This document shows, piece after piece, positions 7,496-14,291 of a stretch of DNA of 14,291 nt (the stretch's first letter is position 1; each line of letters begins with the position of its first letter). Source of the DNA: Actinomycetota bacterium (lineage in GTDB: Bacteria; Actinomycetota; Acidimicrobiia; Acidimicrobiales; Ilumatobacteraceae). Where the stretch lies: positions 1-14,291 of the forward strand of contig JAPKZT010000060.1 of the NCBI GenBank assembly GCA_026393655.1. The letters are read 5' to 3'. A program made the translations under genes and the position numbers. Under the pieces are notes generated by a model, which was not told the DNA's origin, ran no database searches, and saw only the letters and a program-made list of their open reading frames with translations.

Positions 7496-7741
7496 GTGAG
7501 TATCAGTGAATTTTCGTTGAACCCTCGGTTGCTTGAAATTTTGGCATGTCCAAAAGATAAAGGAAGTTTGATTTATTACGAGGATGAACAGTTTCTCTAT
7601 AACCCGCGTTTGCAGATGCGTTACGAAATTCGTAATGGCATTCCAGTAATGCTGGTTGATGAAGCAAAAACTGTGAATCAACTCGAACATGAGCGACTTG
7701 CCGACAAGGCTAAGCAACTTGGTCTCAAGCCAACTTTCTAA
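7496..7741 (+). CDS. Trm112-like small protein with degenerate zinc site
   Basis: This 81-residue protein resembles the Trm112/UPF0434 (YcaR) family. It keeps the family's signature opening LLEILACP (12-19) and the later RNGIPVML segment (about 46-53). In zinc-binding members the first motif is CPxC with a second cysteine pair further on. Here only Cys18 remains, the second position is Asp21 (CPKD), and there is no other cysteine. I recall that many actinobacterial members look like this. Eukaryotic and archaeal Trm112 proteins activate SAM-dependent methyltransferases; the bacterial role is not well established. The gene lies just before ahcY, whose product clears the methyltransferase by-product SAH, which is suggestive but may be coincidental. 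GTG start, no Shine-Dalgarno. Confidence 0.85.
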   Translation: MSISEFSLNPRLLEILACPKDKGSLIYYEDEQFLYNPRLQMRYEIRNGIPVMLVDEAKTVNQLEHERLADKAKQLGLKPTF

Positions 7742-7774
7742 TTAATACAAGTTAAAACAACAATAACTAATTAC

Positions 7775-7809
7775 AAAACAAAATAAAATAAAACAAAATA
7801 AAACAAAAT
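7775..7809. repeat. (AAAAY)7 pentanucleotide repeat in ahcY leader
   Basis: Seven uninterrupted 5-bp units of AAAAC or AAAAT run from 7775 to 7809, ending five bases before the ahcY Shine-Dalgarno. The decamer AAACAAAATA occurs twice perfectly (7791-7810), with a third copy one base different just before. The repeat sits in a G-free stretch (7752-7814), so the leader RNA should be nearly unstructured. Simple repeats of this kind are prone to slippage, so copy number may vary between strains. Confidence 0.85.
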
Positions 7810-7814
7810 AAACT

Positions 7815-7818
7815 GGAG
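7815..7818 (+). promoter_or_regulatory. Shine-Dalgarno GGAG of ahcY
   Basis: GGAG lies 5 nt before the ahcY ATG (spacer taaaa), an optimal distance. It is the only convincing Shine-Dalgarno before any start in this window. It fixes the start codon at 7824 and implies that ahcY has a true 5' leader. Confidence 0.75.
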
Positions 7819-7823
7819 TAAAA

Positions 7824-9278
7824 ATGTCATCGTCAAGTTTTGCTGAACGAAAAGATTACCGCGTTGCCGACCTTTCAATGGCGCCGTTTGGTCGCAAAGA
7901 AATTCATCTTGCTGAGCATGAGATGCCTGGCTTGCGGGCATTGCGTAAAGAGTTCGGTGCTTCAAAGCCGCTCAAGGGTGCGCGTATTTCTGGATCGTTA
8001 CACATGACGATTCAAACTGCAGTTTTGATCGAAACGCTTGTTCAACTTGGCGCAGAAGTTCGTTGGGCTAGTTGCAATATTTTCTCGACCCAAGATCATG
8101 CGGCTGCCGCAGTTGTTGTTGGCCCAAATGGAACAGCAGAAAACCCGCAAGGCGTACCGGTTTACGCGTGGAAGGGTGAGACTCTTGAAGAATATTGGTG
8201 GGCGACTGATCAGATGATGACATGGCCCGACGGCGATGGCCCGAACATGATCCTTGATGATGGTGGTGACGCGACGATGTTGCTGCACAAGGGTGTTGAA
8301 TACGAAAAGGCTGGCGCGGTTCCTGATCCGACGACGGCGTCTAATCCTGAACTTGCAATCGTTCTTGGTTTGTTGCAACGTGGTTTGAAATCCAGCCCAT
8401 CGCGTTGGACAAAGATGTCGAAACTGATCAAAGGTGTCACCGAAGAGACAACAACTGGGGTCAAACGTCTTTACAAAATGGCACAAGACAAAGAACTTTT
8501 GTTTCCGGCGATCAATGTCAATGACAGCGTCACGAAAAGTAAGTTCGACAATCTTTATGGTTGCCGACACTCGTTGATCGACGCACTTAATCGCGCGACC
8601 GACGTGATGATTGCTGGCAAGATGGCTGTTGTTTGTGGATACGGCGATGTCGGCAAAGGATGTGCGCAAAGCCTTCGTGGTCAAGGTGCACGAGTTGTAG
8701 TAACCGAGATTAATCCGATTAACGCATTGCAGGCAGCGATGGAGGGTTACATAGTTAACACTCTTGAAAATGTTGTTGGTGTTGCGGATATTTTTGTGAC
8801 AGCAACTGGCAACGAAGCGATCGTTACTGCAGAGCACATGGCGAAAATGAAGCACAATGCGATCGTTTGCAACATCGGTCACTTCGACAACGAAATTGAT
8901 ATGGCGGGTTTATCGCGCAGTGGTGCAACTCGAGACGAGTTAAAATCTGGCACTGATCTTTGGACATTCGCTGATGGACACGCTGTGATTGTTCTTGCCG
9001 AAGGACGACTTGTAAACCTTGGCTGCGCAACTGGTCACCCGAGTTTTGTGATGAGTTGCTCGTTTACTAATCAAGTTATTGCACAGATCGAGTTGTACAA
9101 CAACACCAAAAATTATCCACTTGGTGTTTATGTGTTGCCAAAACATCTTGACGAAAAAGTTGCGTCATTGCACTTAGATGCACTTGGTGCAATTTTGACA
9201 AAACTTTCAGACGAACAATCTGAATATCTTGGCATTGAGCCAAGCGGTCCGTTCAAAGCAGAGCGATACCGCTATTAA
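7824..9278 (+). CDS. ahcY: Adenosylhomocysteinase (S-adenosylhomocysteine hydrolase)
   Basis: AhcY reversibly hydrolyses S-adenosylhomocysteine to adenosine and homocysteine, relieving product inhibition of methyltransferases and closing the methyl cycle in the cytoplasm. The 484 residues match the long actinobacterial form with its internal insertion. Visible landmarks are GSLHMT near residue 57-62 (substrate site), CNIFSTQDH (84-92), DDGGDAT (145-151), NVNDSVTKSKFDN (231-243, catalytic Lys and Asp), the NAD-binding GYGDVGKG (272-279), GHFDNEID, and a C-terminal YRY (residues 482-484). Its final codons overlap the convergent YczE-type gene by 4 bases. The start is fixed by the GGAG at 7815. 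The A-rich, G-free leader and good Shine-Dalgarno suggest strong translation. I saw no SAH or SAM riboswitch-like structure in the 82-base leader. Confidence 0.97.
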   Translation: MSSSSFAERKDYRVADLSMAPFGRKEIHLAEHEMPGLRALRKEFGASKPLKGARISGSLHMTIQTAVLIETLVQLGAEVRWASCNIFSTQDHAAAAVVVGPNGTAENPQGVPVYAWKGETLEEYWWATDQMMTWPDGDGPNMILDDGGDATMLLHKGVEYEKAGAVPDPTTASNPELAIVLGLLQRGLKSSPSRWTKMSKLIKGVTEETTTGVKRLYKMAQDKELLFPAINVNDSVTKSKFDNLYGCRHSLIDALNRATDVMIAGKMAVVCGYGDVGKGCAQSLRGQGARVVVTEINPINALQAAMEGYIVNTLENVVGVADIFVTATGNEAIVTAEHMAKMKHNAIVCNIGHFDNEIDMAGLSRSGATRDELKSGTDLWTFADGHAVIVLAEGRLVNLGCATGHPSFVMSCSFTNQVIAQIELYNNTKNYPLGVYVLPKHLDEKVASLHLDALGAILTKLSDEQSEYLGIEPSGPFKAERYRY

Positions 9279-9892
9279 ATAGTATTTTTTCTTACCGCTA
9301 AGCGTGGTAAAAAAAAGTGCACTAGTGGCCCGACACCAAAAGCGAAGGCAAAAGTGGCAACATCAACTTGACCACCCAGTCGCCAGCCGGTAATCAGCAC
9401 GATAACTTCAACGGCTGTTCGTCCCTTACGAATTGGAATGCCACGCTTGGCGAGGCCGGTCATTAAACCGTCGCGTGGCCCTGGCCCAAGTGCGCTGCCG
9501 ATGTAAAGACCTGATCCAATTGCGACGACAACGATGCCAAACAATGCCATCGGAACTCGAATCAAGATATTTGACGGTTCAGGAATTATCCCCAATGCGA
9601 TATCAGCGATCAATCCAATTTCAAGTGCATTAAGAATTGTGCCAATACCCGGCTTTTGCTTTAGGGGAATCCAAAGTAAGAGCAACAAAAAACCGGTGAT
9701 CACAATAATTTTGCCAATTGAGATGCCAGTGTGTTTGGCGATGCCTTGATGAAACACATCCCATGGTGGTGCACCAATATTGGCGTTCATCTGCAGTGAG
9801 ATGCCAACGCTAAATAGTGACAGGCCGAGTACGCAACGAACAAGTCGACGCCCAAGCCGATCGCGAAATTTAAGAGACTCTAAACCTTGCAC
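9275..9892 (-). CDS. YczE/YitT-type integral membrane protein
   Basis: This 205-residue protein has about six hydrophobic segments (roughly 16-34, 57-76, 84-103, 110-131, 158-174, 178-196). It resembles the YczE/YyaS/YitT family by the loop GAPPWDVFHQG (40-50) and the glycine/proline-rich GPGPRDGLM (136-144). The function of the family is not established; transport has been proposed. The GTG start at 9892 has TAGTCT 6 nt before it on the minus strand and no Shine-Dalgarno. Its last 4 bases overlap the ahcY stop in tail-to-tail orientation, and its C-terminal codons carry an imperfect hairpin. It is divergent from comF with 56 bases between the starts, so both promoters must fit in that space. 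Confidence 0.85.
   Translation of the reverse strand: MQGLESLKFRDRLGRRLVRCVLGLSLFSVGISLQMNANIGAPPWDVFHQGIAKHTGISIGKIIVITGFLLLLLWIPLKQKPGIGTILNALEIGLIADIALGIIPEPSNILIRVPMALFGIVVVAIGSGLYIGSALGPGPRDGLMTGLAKRGIPIRKGRTAVEVIVLITGWRLGGQVDVATFAFAFGVGPLVHFFLPRLAVRKNTI
9285..9316. other. Long imperfect hairpin at the ahcY/yczE-type convergent junction
   Basis: A 7-bp stem, TTACCGC (9292-9298) with GTGGTAA (9304-9310) and loop TAAGC, has one G-T wobble on the + strand. Past a C/A mismatch it is extended by T6 on the left and an A run on the right. It lies 6 bases beyond the ahcY stop and inside the last codons of the minus-strand gene. The T run precedes and the A run follows the stem on both strands, so this is not a canonical intrinsic terminator. 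It may still stabilise the ahcY 3' end or aid termination. Confidence 0.4.
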
Positions 9893-9898
9893 CGTTGC

Positions 9899-9904
9899 AG
9901 ACTA
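9899..9904 (-). promoter_or_regulatory. Candidate -10 element for the YczE-type gene
   Basis: On the minus strand TAGTCT is followed by 6 nt and the GTG start. The 56-base divergent spacer leaves little room for separate promoters with leaders, so leaderless transcription is plausible. No good -35 is seen. Confidence 0.35.
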
Positions 9905-9936
9905 GTCGCTTACTGGTGTGCGACACCCTGTGGGCA

Positions 9937-9942
9937 TAATTT
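9937..9942 (+). promoter_or_regulatory. Candidate -10 element for comF
   Basis: TAATTT lies 6 nt before the comF ATG at 9949. It is a good TANNNT match, with no Shine-Dalgarno nearby and no clear -35. Together with the element at 9899-9904 it forms a compact back-to-back promoter pair. Confidence 0.4.
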
Positions 9943-9948
9943 GACTTT

Positions 9949-10707
9949 ATGGCGATGATTACGATTTCAAGAACTAGCTTCACAGATTTTGCTGGCAGAG
10001 TGTTTGGTACGACATGTCCTGGGTGCCTACAAGTTTTTTCATCAGTTTGCAAAAATTGTTTAGAACAAATATCGCAAATTGAAAGTTCAGTTAGTTCGCC
10101 AAAGTTTCACAGTATTTATAGTGACGTTCGCCTTAAAATCGGCCCTGAAGTAAGCCGTGACGTTAGCGCTGAAATAATAGTCGCATTCGGCTATAGCAAA
10201 GTCGTTCGCCAGATGATACTGAGCATGAAATATCGCAACATGAGATCGTCGGTTGCGGTGCTTGGCGCCGCGCTCGCGCAACGAATAGTTCAAGAGACAG
10301 TAATTTCTCATCAAAAAATTGATTTGATTGCTTGGGCACCAACAACTGCCCGCCGAAAGTCAGAGCGCGGCCATGACCACGCTGAAATACTTGCGCGATT
10401 TGTCGCCAAAGAGTTGAAGGTTCCATGTCGAGGGGTATTGCGCCGTCTGACTGATCAACCGCAGACTGGTCGAACCCGACAACAGCGACTTATTGGGCCA
10501 CGGTTTATATCTCGTCCAATAAATAATCAATGTGTCGTCGTGATTGACGACGTTGTTACAACTGGCACAACACTCAGGCGTGCGTCGCAAGCACTTTACG
10601 AAGGCGGGGCCGAACTGGTTATCTGCGCTGCGGTAGCATCTACTGTCTTATGGCAATCCTCGATCGAGTCCTGCGAGCTGGCGAAGGCAAGAAGGTCAAG
10701 GCCCTAG
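9949..10707 (+). CDS. comF: ComF family phosphoribosyltransferase-like protein
   Basis: This 252-residue protein has the ComF layout. An N-terminal double CxxC zinc-finger-like region (Cys23, Cys26, Cys34, Cys37) is followed by a linker and a type I phosphoribosyltransferase-like domain. Within that domain, APTTARRKSERGHDHAE (130-146) corresponds to the family's RR-RG-N-AE segment, and VIDDVVTTGTTL (198-209) is the PRPP-binding loop. ComF proteins are needed for DNA uptake in naturally competent bacteria, where they act in the cytoplasm. Many bacteria without known competence also carry one, so competence cannot be concluded here; I see no other com gene in the window. The C-terminal 19 residues are encoded in the 58-base overlap with secA. 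A comF-secA neighbourhood is common in Actinobacteria, often with a hibernation-factor gene (hpf) between them that is absent here. Confidence 0.9.
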   Translation: MAMITISRTSFTDFAGRVFGTTCPGCLQVFSSVCKNCLEQISQIESSVSSPKFHSIYSDVRLKIGPEVSRDVSAEIIVAFGYSKVVRQMILSMKYRNMRSSVAVLGAALAQRIVQETVISHQKIDLIAWAPTTARRKSERGHDHAEILARFVAKELKVPCRGVLRRLTDQPQTGRTRQQRLIGPRFISRPINNQCVVVIDDVVTTGTTLRRASQALYEGGAELVICAAVASTVLWQSSIESCELAKARRSRP

Positions 10708-13385
10708 CCGAAATCGTGCCCGATATCAATGCCCTGGCGGCACAAATGTCGGCAATGAGCGAAGCAGAATTACGAGGCAAGACGGGCGAGTTCAAGTCTC
10801 GGCTTGACCGAGGCGAAACGCTTGAAGATTTGTTGATCGAGTCTTTTGCCGTGGTGCGCGAGGCGGCCACTCGCGTTATTGGTCAGCGACATTACGACGT
10901 TCAACTTATGGGTGGTGCTGCGTTGCATGCAGGCTGGGTTGCCGAAATGAAAACGGGTGAAGGTAAAACTCTTGTTTCAACTCTGCCGGCTTATCTAAAT
11001 GGACTCTCGGGTAAGGGTGTTCATCAAATTACAACGAACGACTATTTGGCTCAACGAGATGCCGAGTGGATGGGACAAATACACAGGTGGCTTGGTTTGT
11101 CAGTTGGTCTAGTTATCTCTGGACGACGATCAAGTCCTACCGAGAAGCGCGCCGATTATGCGGCGGATATAACTTTCGGTACAAACAACGAATTTGGTTT
11201 TGACTATTTGCGTGACAATATGGCGGGCACTTTAGACGAAAAAGTTCAACGAGGTTTTAGTTTTGCAATCGTTGACGAAGTTGACTCAATTCTGATTGAC
11301 GAAGCACGCACGCCGCTAATTATTTCTGGACGTGTTGCTGACGCGGCGAAGTTGTATTACAGATTTGCGTCAATCGTGCGCACGATGGTTCGCGATGTTG
11401 ATTACGACGTTGAAGAAGATAAACGAATTGTTGTGCCGACTGAGATTGGTATTGAAAAAGTTGAGAAACAACTCGGCATCGATAATCTCTACGACGAAGT
11501 TCAGCAGAACTTTGTGCATCAGTTGCAAGTCGCGCTTAAAGCCTCAGTGCTTTACCATCGCGACAAGGACTACATCATTCAAGATGGCGAAATCAAAATT
11601 GTTGATGAGTTCACTGGTCGAATTCTCGAAGGTCGTCGATGGAGCGAAGGCATTCACCAGGCAGTTGAGGCCAAAGAAGGCGTAAAAATTAAAGAAGAGA
11701 ATCAAACTTTGGCGACGATCACTTTGCAAAATTATTTCAGAATGTACGAAAAACTTTCTGGAATGACGGGTACTGCACAAACCGAGGCTGCAGAGTTGAT
11801 GAACACTTACCACCTGCAAGTTGTGCCGATTCCGACGAATCGCGAAATGGTGCGTACTGACCAAGCAGATTTAATTTTTAAAACCGAAGTCGCGAAATTT
11901 GAGGCCGTAGTAAAAGACCTAGAAGAACGGCACGCCAAAGGTCAACCAGTTCTAGTCGGCACAATCAGCGTTGAAAAGAGTGAGCAGTTATCGCACAAGT
12001 TACAGCAGCGCGGTATTCCGCACGAAGTTTTGAACGCCAAACAACATACGCGCGAAGCCATGGTCGTAACTCAGGCTGGTCGACTTGGTGCGATCACTGT
12101 GGCGACGAACATGGCAGGTCGTGGTGTTGATATTTTGCTTGGCGGAAACCCCGATGGTCTTGCGCGTCAAGATGTTCTTAAAGAGGGGCACAGCCCAGAA
12201 ACTTTGCTTGACGAGTTTGCATTGCCAGTTGCACTTGAAATGATGCCGCCAGATTTTATAACCGCTCGCGATAAAGCGCAGCAGCGATACCACGAGCTAC
12301 TTGAAAAATATATCGAAAAGTGCAAAATTGAAGGCGATCAGGTTCGTGCACTTGGCGGCTTATATGTATTAGGCACCGAGCGCCATGAGAGTCGTCGAAT
12401 CGATAATCAGTTACGCGGTCGTTCTGGTCGTCAAGGTGATCTTGGCGAGAGTCGTTTTTATCTGAGTCTTGATGATGAGTTGATGCGGCTATTTGCAACC
12501 GGTGCATTGTCTTGGGTTATGGGTCGTGCATTACCCGACGACGAAGCAATCGAAGCAAAAATGGTAACGAAGGCTATTGAGCGTGCGCAAACAACTGTTG
12601 AGCAACGAAACGGTGAAGTTCGTAAAAATGTTTTGAAATACGACGAAGTGATGAACGAGCAGCGCAAAGTTATTTATCAGCGCCGAGATCAGATTTTGCA
12701 AGGGCTCGATCTAAAAGCGGCCGCAATGGAGTATTTGGCTGAGGCCGTTGATGCTTTGATTGAAGCACATTGTGTGGCCGAAGTTGACGACGAATGGGAT
12801 GTAACGGGTCTGGCTCTCGAACTTGTGACTTTCTGGCCAACAAAAATCGCCGCGGCGAATCTTGCTAGTTGCGATTCGACAGATGAGATGTACGACCTCG
12901 TGATGGCAGATGCAAGTGGTTTCTATGCACAGCGCGAGATCGAAATGGGCGAGTCTGTGATGCGAGAAGTTGAGCGTCAAGTGATGCTGCGAATCATTGA
13001 TCAGCGTTGGCGAGAGCACCTAGAAGAGATGGATTATCTGCAAGAGGGCATCAACTTACGCGCAGTTGGTCAAAAAGATCCGCTTATCGAATGGCAACGC
13101 GAAGGTTTCGAGATGTTCGGTACTTTGATGAAGGGCATTGCTCAAGACTTTGTCAAATATGTGATGCATGTTCAAGTTGTTAATGACAGTTCGCCGTCAA
13201 GCACACTCAGCAATATTCAGCAAACATCTGACGAAAATGTTGATGACAAGCCGGCCTCAAGTACTAAATCCAACTCGAGCTCAAATGTCTTCGGCGCACC
13301 CGACTGGTCAAAAACTCCGCGCAACTCGCCATGTCCCTGTGGCTCAGGTAAAAAATACAAGATGTGTCACGGCCGCGCTAATTAA
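10650..13385 (+). CDS. secA: Preprotein translocase ATPase SecA
   Basis: SecA is the motor that drives unfolded preproteins through the SecYEG channel at the inner face of the membrane. The 911 residues carry every expected part: the N-terminal MAILDRVLRAGEGK opening typical of actinobacterial SecA1, QLMGG (85-89), Walker A MKTGEGKT (100-107), TTNDYLAQRDAEWMG (128-142), DEVD (209-212) with IDEART after it, NMAGRGVDI and QLRGRSGRQG in the second motor domain, the scaffold/wing regions, a low-complexity Ser/Asp linker, and a C-terminal zinc motif with Cys895, Cys897, Cys906 and His907 that in other bacteria binds SecB or lipids. The start lies inside comF in another frame, without a Shine-Dalgarno. 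The N-terminal sequence makes it hard to choose a later start. The 40-base gap to prfB matches the common secA-prfB order. Confidence 0.97.
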   Translation: MAILDRVLRAGEGKKVKALAEIVPDINALAAQMSAMSEAELRGKTGEFKSRLDRGETLEDLLIESFAVVREAATRVIGQRHYDVQLMGGAALHAGWVAEMKTGEGKTLVSTLPAYLNGLSGKGVHQITTNDYLAQRDAEWMGQIHRWLGLSVGLVISGRRSSPTEKRADYAADITFGTNNEFGFDYLRDNMAGTLDEKVQRGFSFAIVDEVDSILIDEARTPLIISGRVADAAKLYYRFASIVRTMVRDVDYDVEEDKRIVVPTEIGIEKVEKQLGIDNLYDEVQQNFVHQLQVALKASVLYHRDKDYIIQDGEIKIVDEFTGRILEGRRWSEGIHQAVEAKEGVKIKEENQTLATITLQNYFRMYEKLSGMTGTAQTEAAELMNTYHLQVVPIPTNREMVRTDQADLIFKTEVAKFEAVVKDLEERHAKGQPVLVGTISVEKSEQLSHKLQQRGIPHEVLNAKQHTREAMVVTQAGRLGAITVATNMAGRGVDILLGGNPDGLARQDVLKEGHSPETLLDEFALPVALEMMPPDFITARDKAQQRYHELLEKYIEKCKIEGDQVRALGGLYVLGTERHESRRIDNQLRGRSGRQGDLGESRFYLSLDDELMRLFATGALSWVMGRALPDDEAIEAKMVTKAIERAQTTVEQRNGEVRKNVLKYDEVMNEQRKVIYQRRDQILQGLDLKAAAMEYLAEAVDALIEAHCVAEVDDEWDVTGLALELVTFWPTKIAAANLASCDSTDEMYDLVMADASGFYAQREIEMGESVMREVERQVMLRIIDQRWREHLEEMDYLQEGINLRAVGQKDPLIEWQREGFEMFGTLMKGIAQDFVKYVMHVQVVNDSSPSSTLSNIQQTSDENVDDKPASSTKSNSSSNVFGAPDWSKTPRNSPCPCGSGKKYKMCHGRAN

Positions 13386-13425
13386 CGCGAAGTAACGCCA
13401 ATTAAAATCTCTAGCAACATCGCAC

Positions 13426-14291
13426 ATGAAAGATTTCTCCACAGAACTCGGCGAACTTCGTAAACGTGTAGGTGAAGCTGCAAAATATCTCAATGTAGAA
13501 ACTTCTCGTGGATTATTGATCGAGTTAGAAGTTGAAGTTGCAAAACCAGACTTGTGGAACGATCAAGAACATGCGAAAAAAATTAACTCGCAATATGTTG
13601 CGGTTAAGTCAGATTTAGACGAGTTTGATCAACTATCAAACACGCTAGATGACTTGTTTGTGTTGCACGAACTCGCCCGAGAAGCAGATGACTCTTCGCA
13701 AGAGCCAGAACTAGACAGTGGTGTGTCTGCTTGTCGCTCGAAACTCGACCTACTTGAAATGCGCAGCATGTTCACTGGCGAGCATGATGGTTGCGATGCG
13801 ATTTTGCAAATCAATGCCAAAGATGGCGGCGTTGATGCCCAAGACTGGAGTGAAATGTTGCTGCGAATGTATCGCAGGTGGGCAGAGTTAAAAAGTTTTG
13901 GTTTTGAAATCGGTGACATTTCGATCGGCACTGAAGCGGGCATTCTTTCGGCAGATGTGACGATTCGCGGAAGATATGTATATGGTCTTTTAACAAGCGA
14001 ACGCGGCACGCATCGACTCGTGCGAATTAGTCCATTCGACAATCAAGGCAGGCGGCAAACGAGTTTTGCTCTCGTGCAGATTTGGCCGATTTTAGATCAA
14101 GCAGAACTTGAAATAAATGAAAGCGATATTCGTATGGAAGTATTTCGTGCTTCTGGTGCTGGCGGTCAGCACGTTAATAAAACTTCTTCGGCAGTTCGAT
14201 TAATTCACGAGCCAACTGGGCTTGTTGCTTCGTCACAGCAAGAGCGAAGTCAATTACAAAATCGTGAGAGCGCATTAAAGCGACTTAAGGC
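13426..14291 (+). CDS. prfB: Peptide chain release factor 2, 3' end outside window
   Basis: RF2 recognises UGA and UAA stop codons on the ribosome and triggers peptide release. The window holds 288 codons plus two bases, so about the last fifth is missing at the right edge. The tripeptide SPF (202-204), in THRLVRISPF, is the RF2 stop-codon reader and separates it from RF1. The catalytic GGQ is at 246-248 in GAGGQHVN. DGGVDAQDW (133-141) matches the conserved domain-2 segment. The reading frame is continuous through the N-terminus, with no in-frame UGA and no CUUUGA slippery site, so autoregulation by programmed +1 frameshifting, as in E. coli, is absent. The ATG at 13426 has no Shine-Dalgarno. 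TAAAAT at 13403-13408 could be a -10 giving a leader of about ten bases, or the gene may be read through from secA. Confidence 0.96.
   Translation, partial: MKDFSTELGELRKRVGEAAKYLNVETSRGLLIELEVEVAKPDLWNDQEHAKKINSQYVAVKSDLDEFDQLSNTLDDLFVLHELAREADDSSQEPELDSGVSACRSKLDLLEMRSMFTGEHDGCDAILQINAKDGGVDAQDWSEMLLRMYRRWAELKSFGFEIGDISIGTEAGILSADVTIRGRYVYGLLTSERGTHRLVRISPFDNQGRRQTSFALVQIWPILDQAELEINESDIRMEVFRASGAGGQHVNKTSSAVRLIHEPTGLVASSQQERSQLQNRESALKRLK

Noticed and set aside
7775..7809. Short-unit repeats as a possible CRISPR array.
   Set aside because: Units are 5 bp with no spacers, and no cas gene is present in the window. The same reasoning applies to the 15/14-bp repeats at 3606-3663.
7742..7823. 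SAH or SAM riboswitch upstream of ahcY.
   Set aside because: The leader is only about 80 bases, A-rich and nearly G-free, so it cannot form the stems and pseudoknot such riboswitches need.
7998..8882. Long minus-strand open frame (294 codons) opposite ahcY.
   Set aside because: It lies entirely within a highly conserved, clearly coding ahcY. Its product is Cys/His/Arg-rich with no recognisable domain and looks like a codon-bias shadow.
13374..13389. Near-palindrome CGCGCTAATTAACGCG at the secA stop as a terminator.
   Set aside because: The paired GC part is only 4 bp, with a mismatch inside, and no T run follows. prfB probably continues the transcript.
13426..13600. Programmed +1 frameshift site in prfB as in E. 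coli.
   Set aside because: The N-terminal frame is continuous with no in-frame TGA and no CTTTGA context.
1..14291. Mobile element, prophage, toxin-antitoxin, defence or biosynthetic cluster.
   Set aside because: Every sizeable frame is assigned to a housekeeping or conserved actinobacterial family, composition is even by eye, and no transposase, integrase, tRNA-linked direct repeat or defence motif is visible.

Overview
The window looks like ordinary chromosomal core sequence from an actinobacterium with unusually moderate GC. My best guess is a planktonic, Acidimicrobiia-like lineage. This rests on the actinobacteria-specific DUF3499 gene, the actinobacterial forms of SecA, AhcY and the Trm112-like protein, and the comF-secA-prfB order; it is an inference from remembered protein families, not a search. 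I see no tRNA, rRNA, CRISPR, insertion sequence, integrase, toxin-antitoxin or phage gene. Coding density is very high and no gene-free stretch exceeds about 165 bases.

Layout. At the left edge is the 3' part of a membrane-anchored thioredoxin-like gene (+). It converges on ftsH (-), with small hairpins between them. ftsH is divergent from a rightward run: a DUF3499 zinc-ribbon-like gene, a CPBP/CAAX-protease-like membrane gene (ATGA overlap), a large GT-C-like membrane protein of the '6-pyruvoyl-tetrahydropterin synthase related' family, a phosphomannomutase/phosphoglucomutase, a cysteine-depleted Trm112-like protein, and S-adenosylhomocysteine hydrolase (ahcY). ahcY overlaps tail to tail with a YczE/YitT-type membrane gene (-). 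That gene is divergent from comF (+), which overlaps secA by 58 bases. secA is followed by prfB (release factor 2), which runs off the right edge.

Functional threads. Protein export and membrane quality control are represented by SecA, FtsH and the CPBP protein. Envelope glycan metabolism is suggested by the mutase next to the GT-C-like protein. The methyl cycle is represented by AhcY, possibly with the Trm112-like protein. Translation termination is represented by RF2.

I did not find a new multi-gene system. The most interesting signals are small-scale. Most gene starts lack a Shine-Dalgarno sequence, and several have a TANNNT -10-like hexamer 6-7 nt before the start codon, as leaderless transcripts would. 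ahcY is the exception, with a clean GGAG behind a G-free leader carrying seven AAAAY pentamers. Further points are a four-unit tandem repeat across the end of the CPBP gene, a GTGT-phased repeat in the ftsH/DUF3499 divergent region, a hexaproline at residues 5-10 of FtsH, and the comF/secA overlap.
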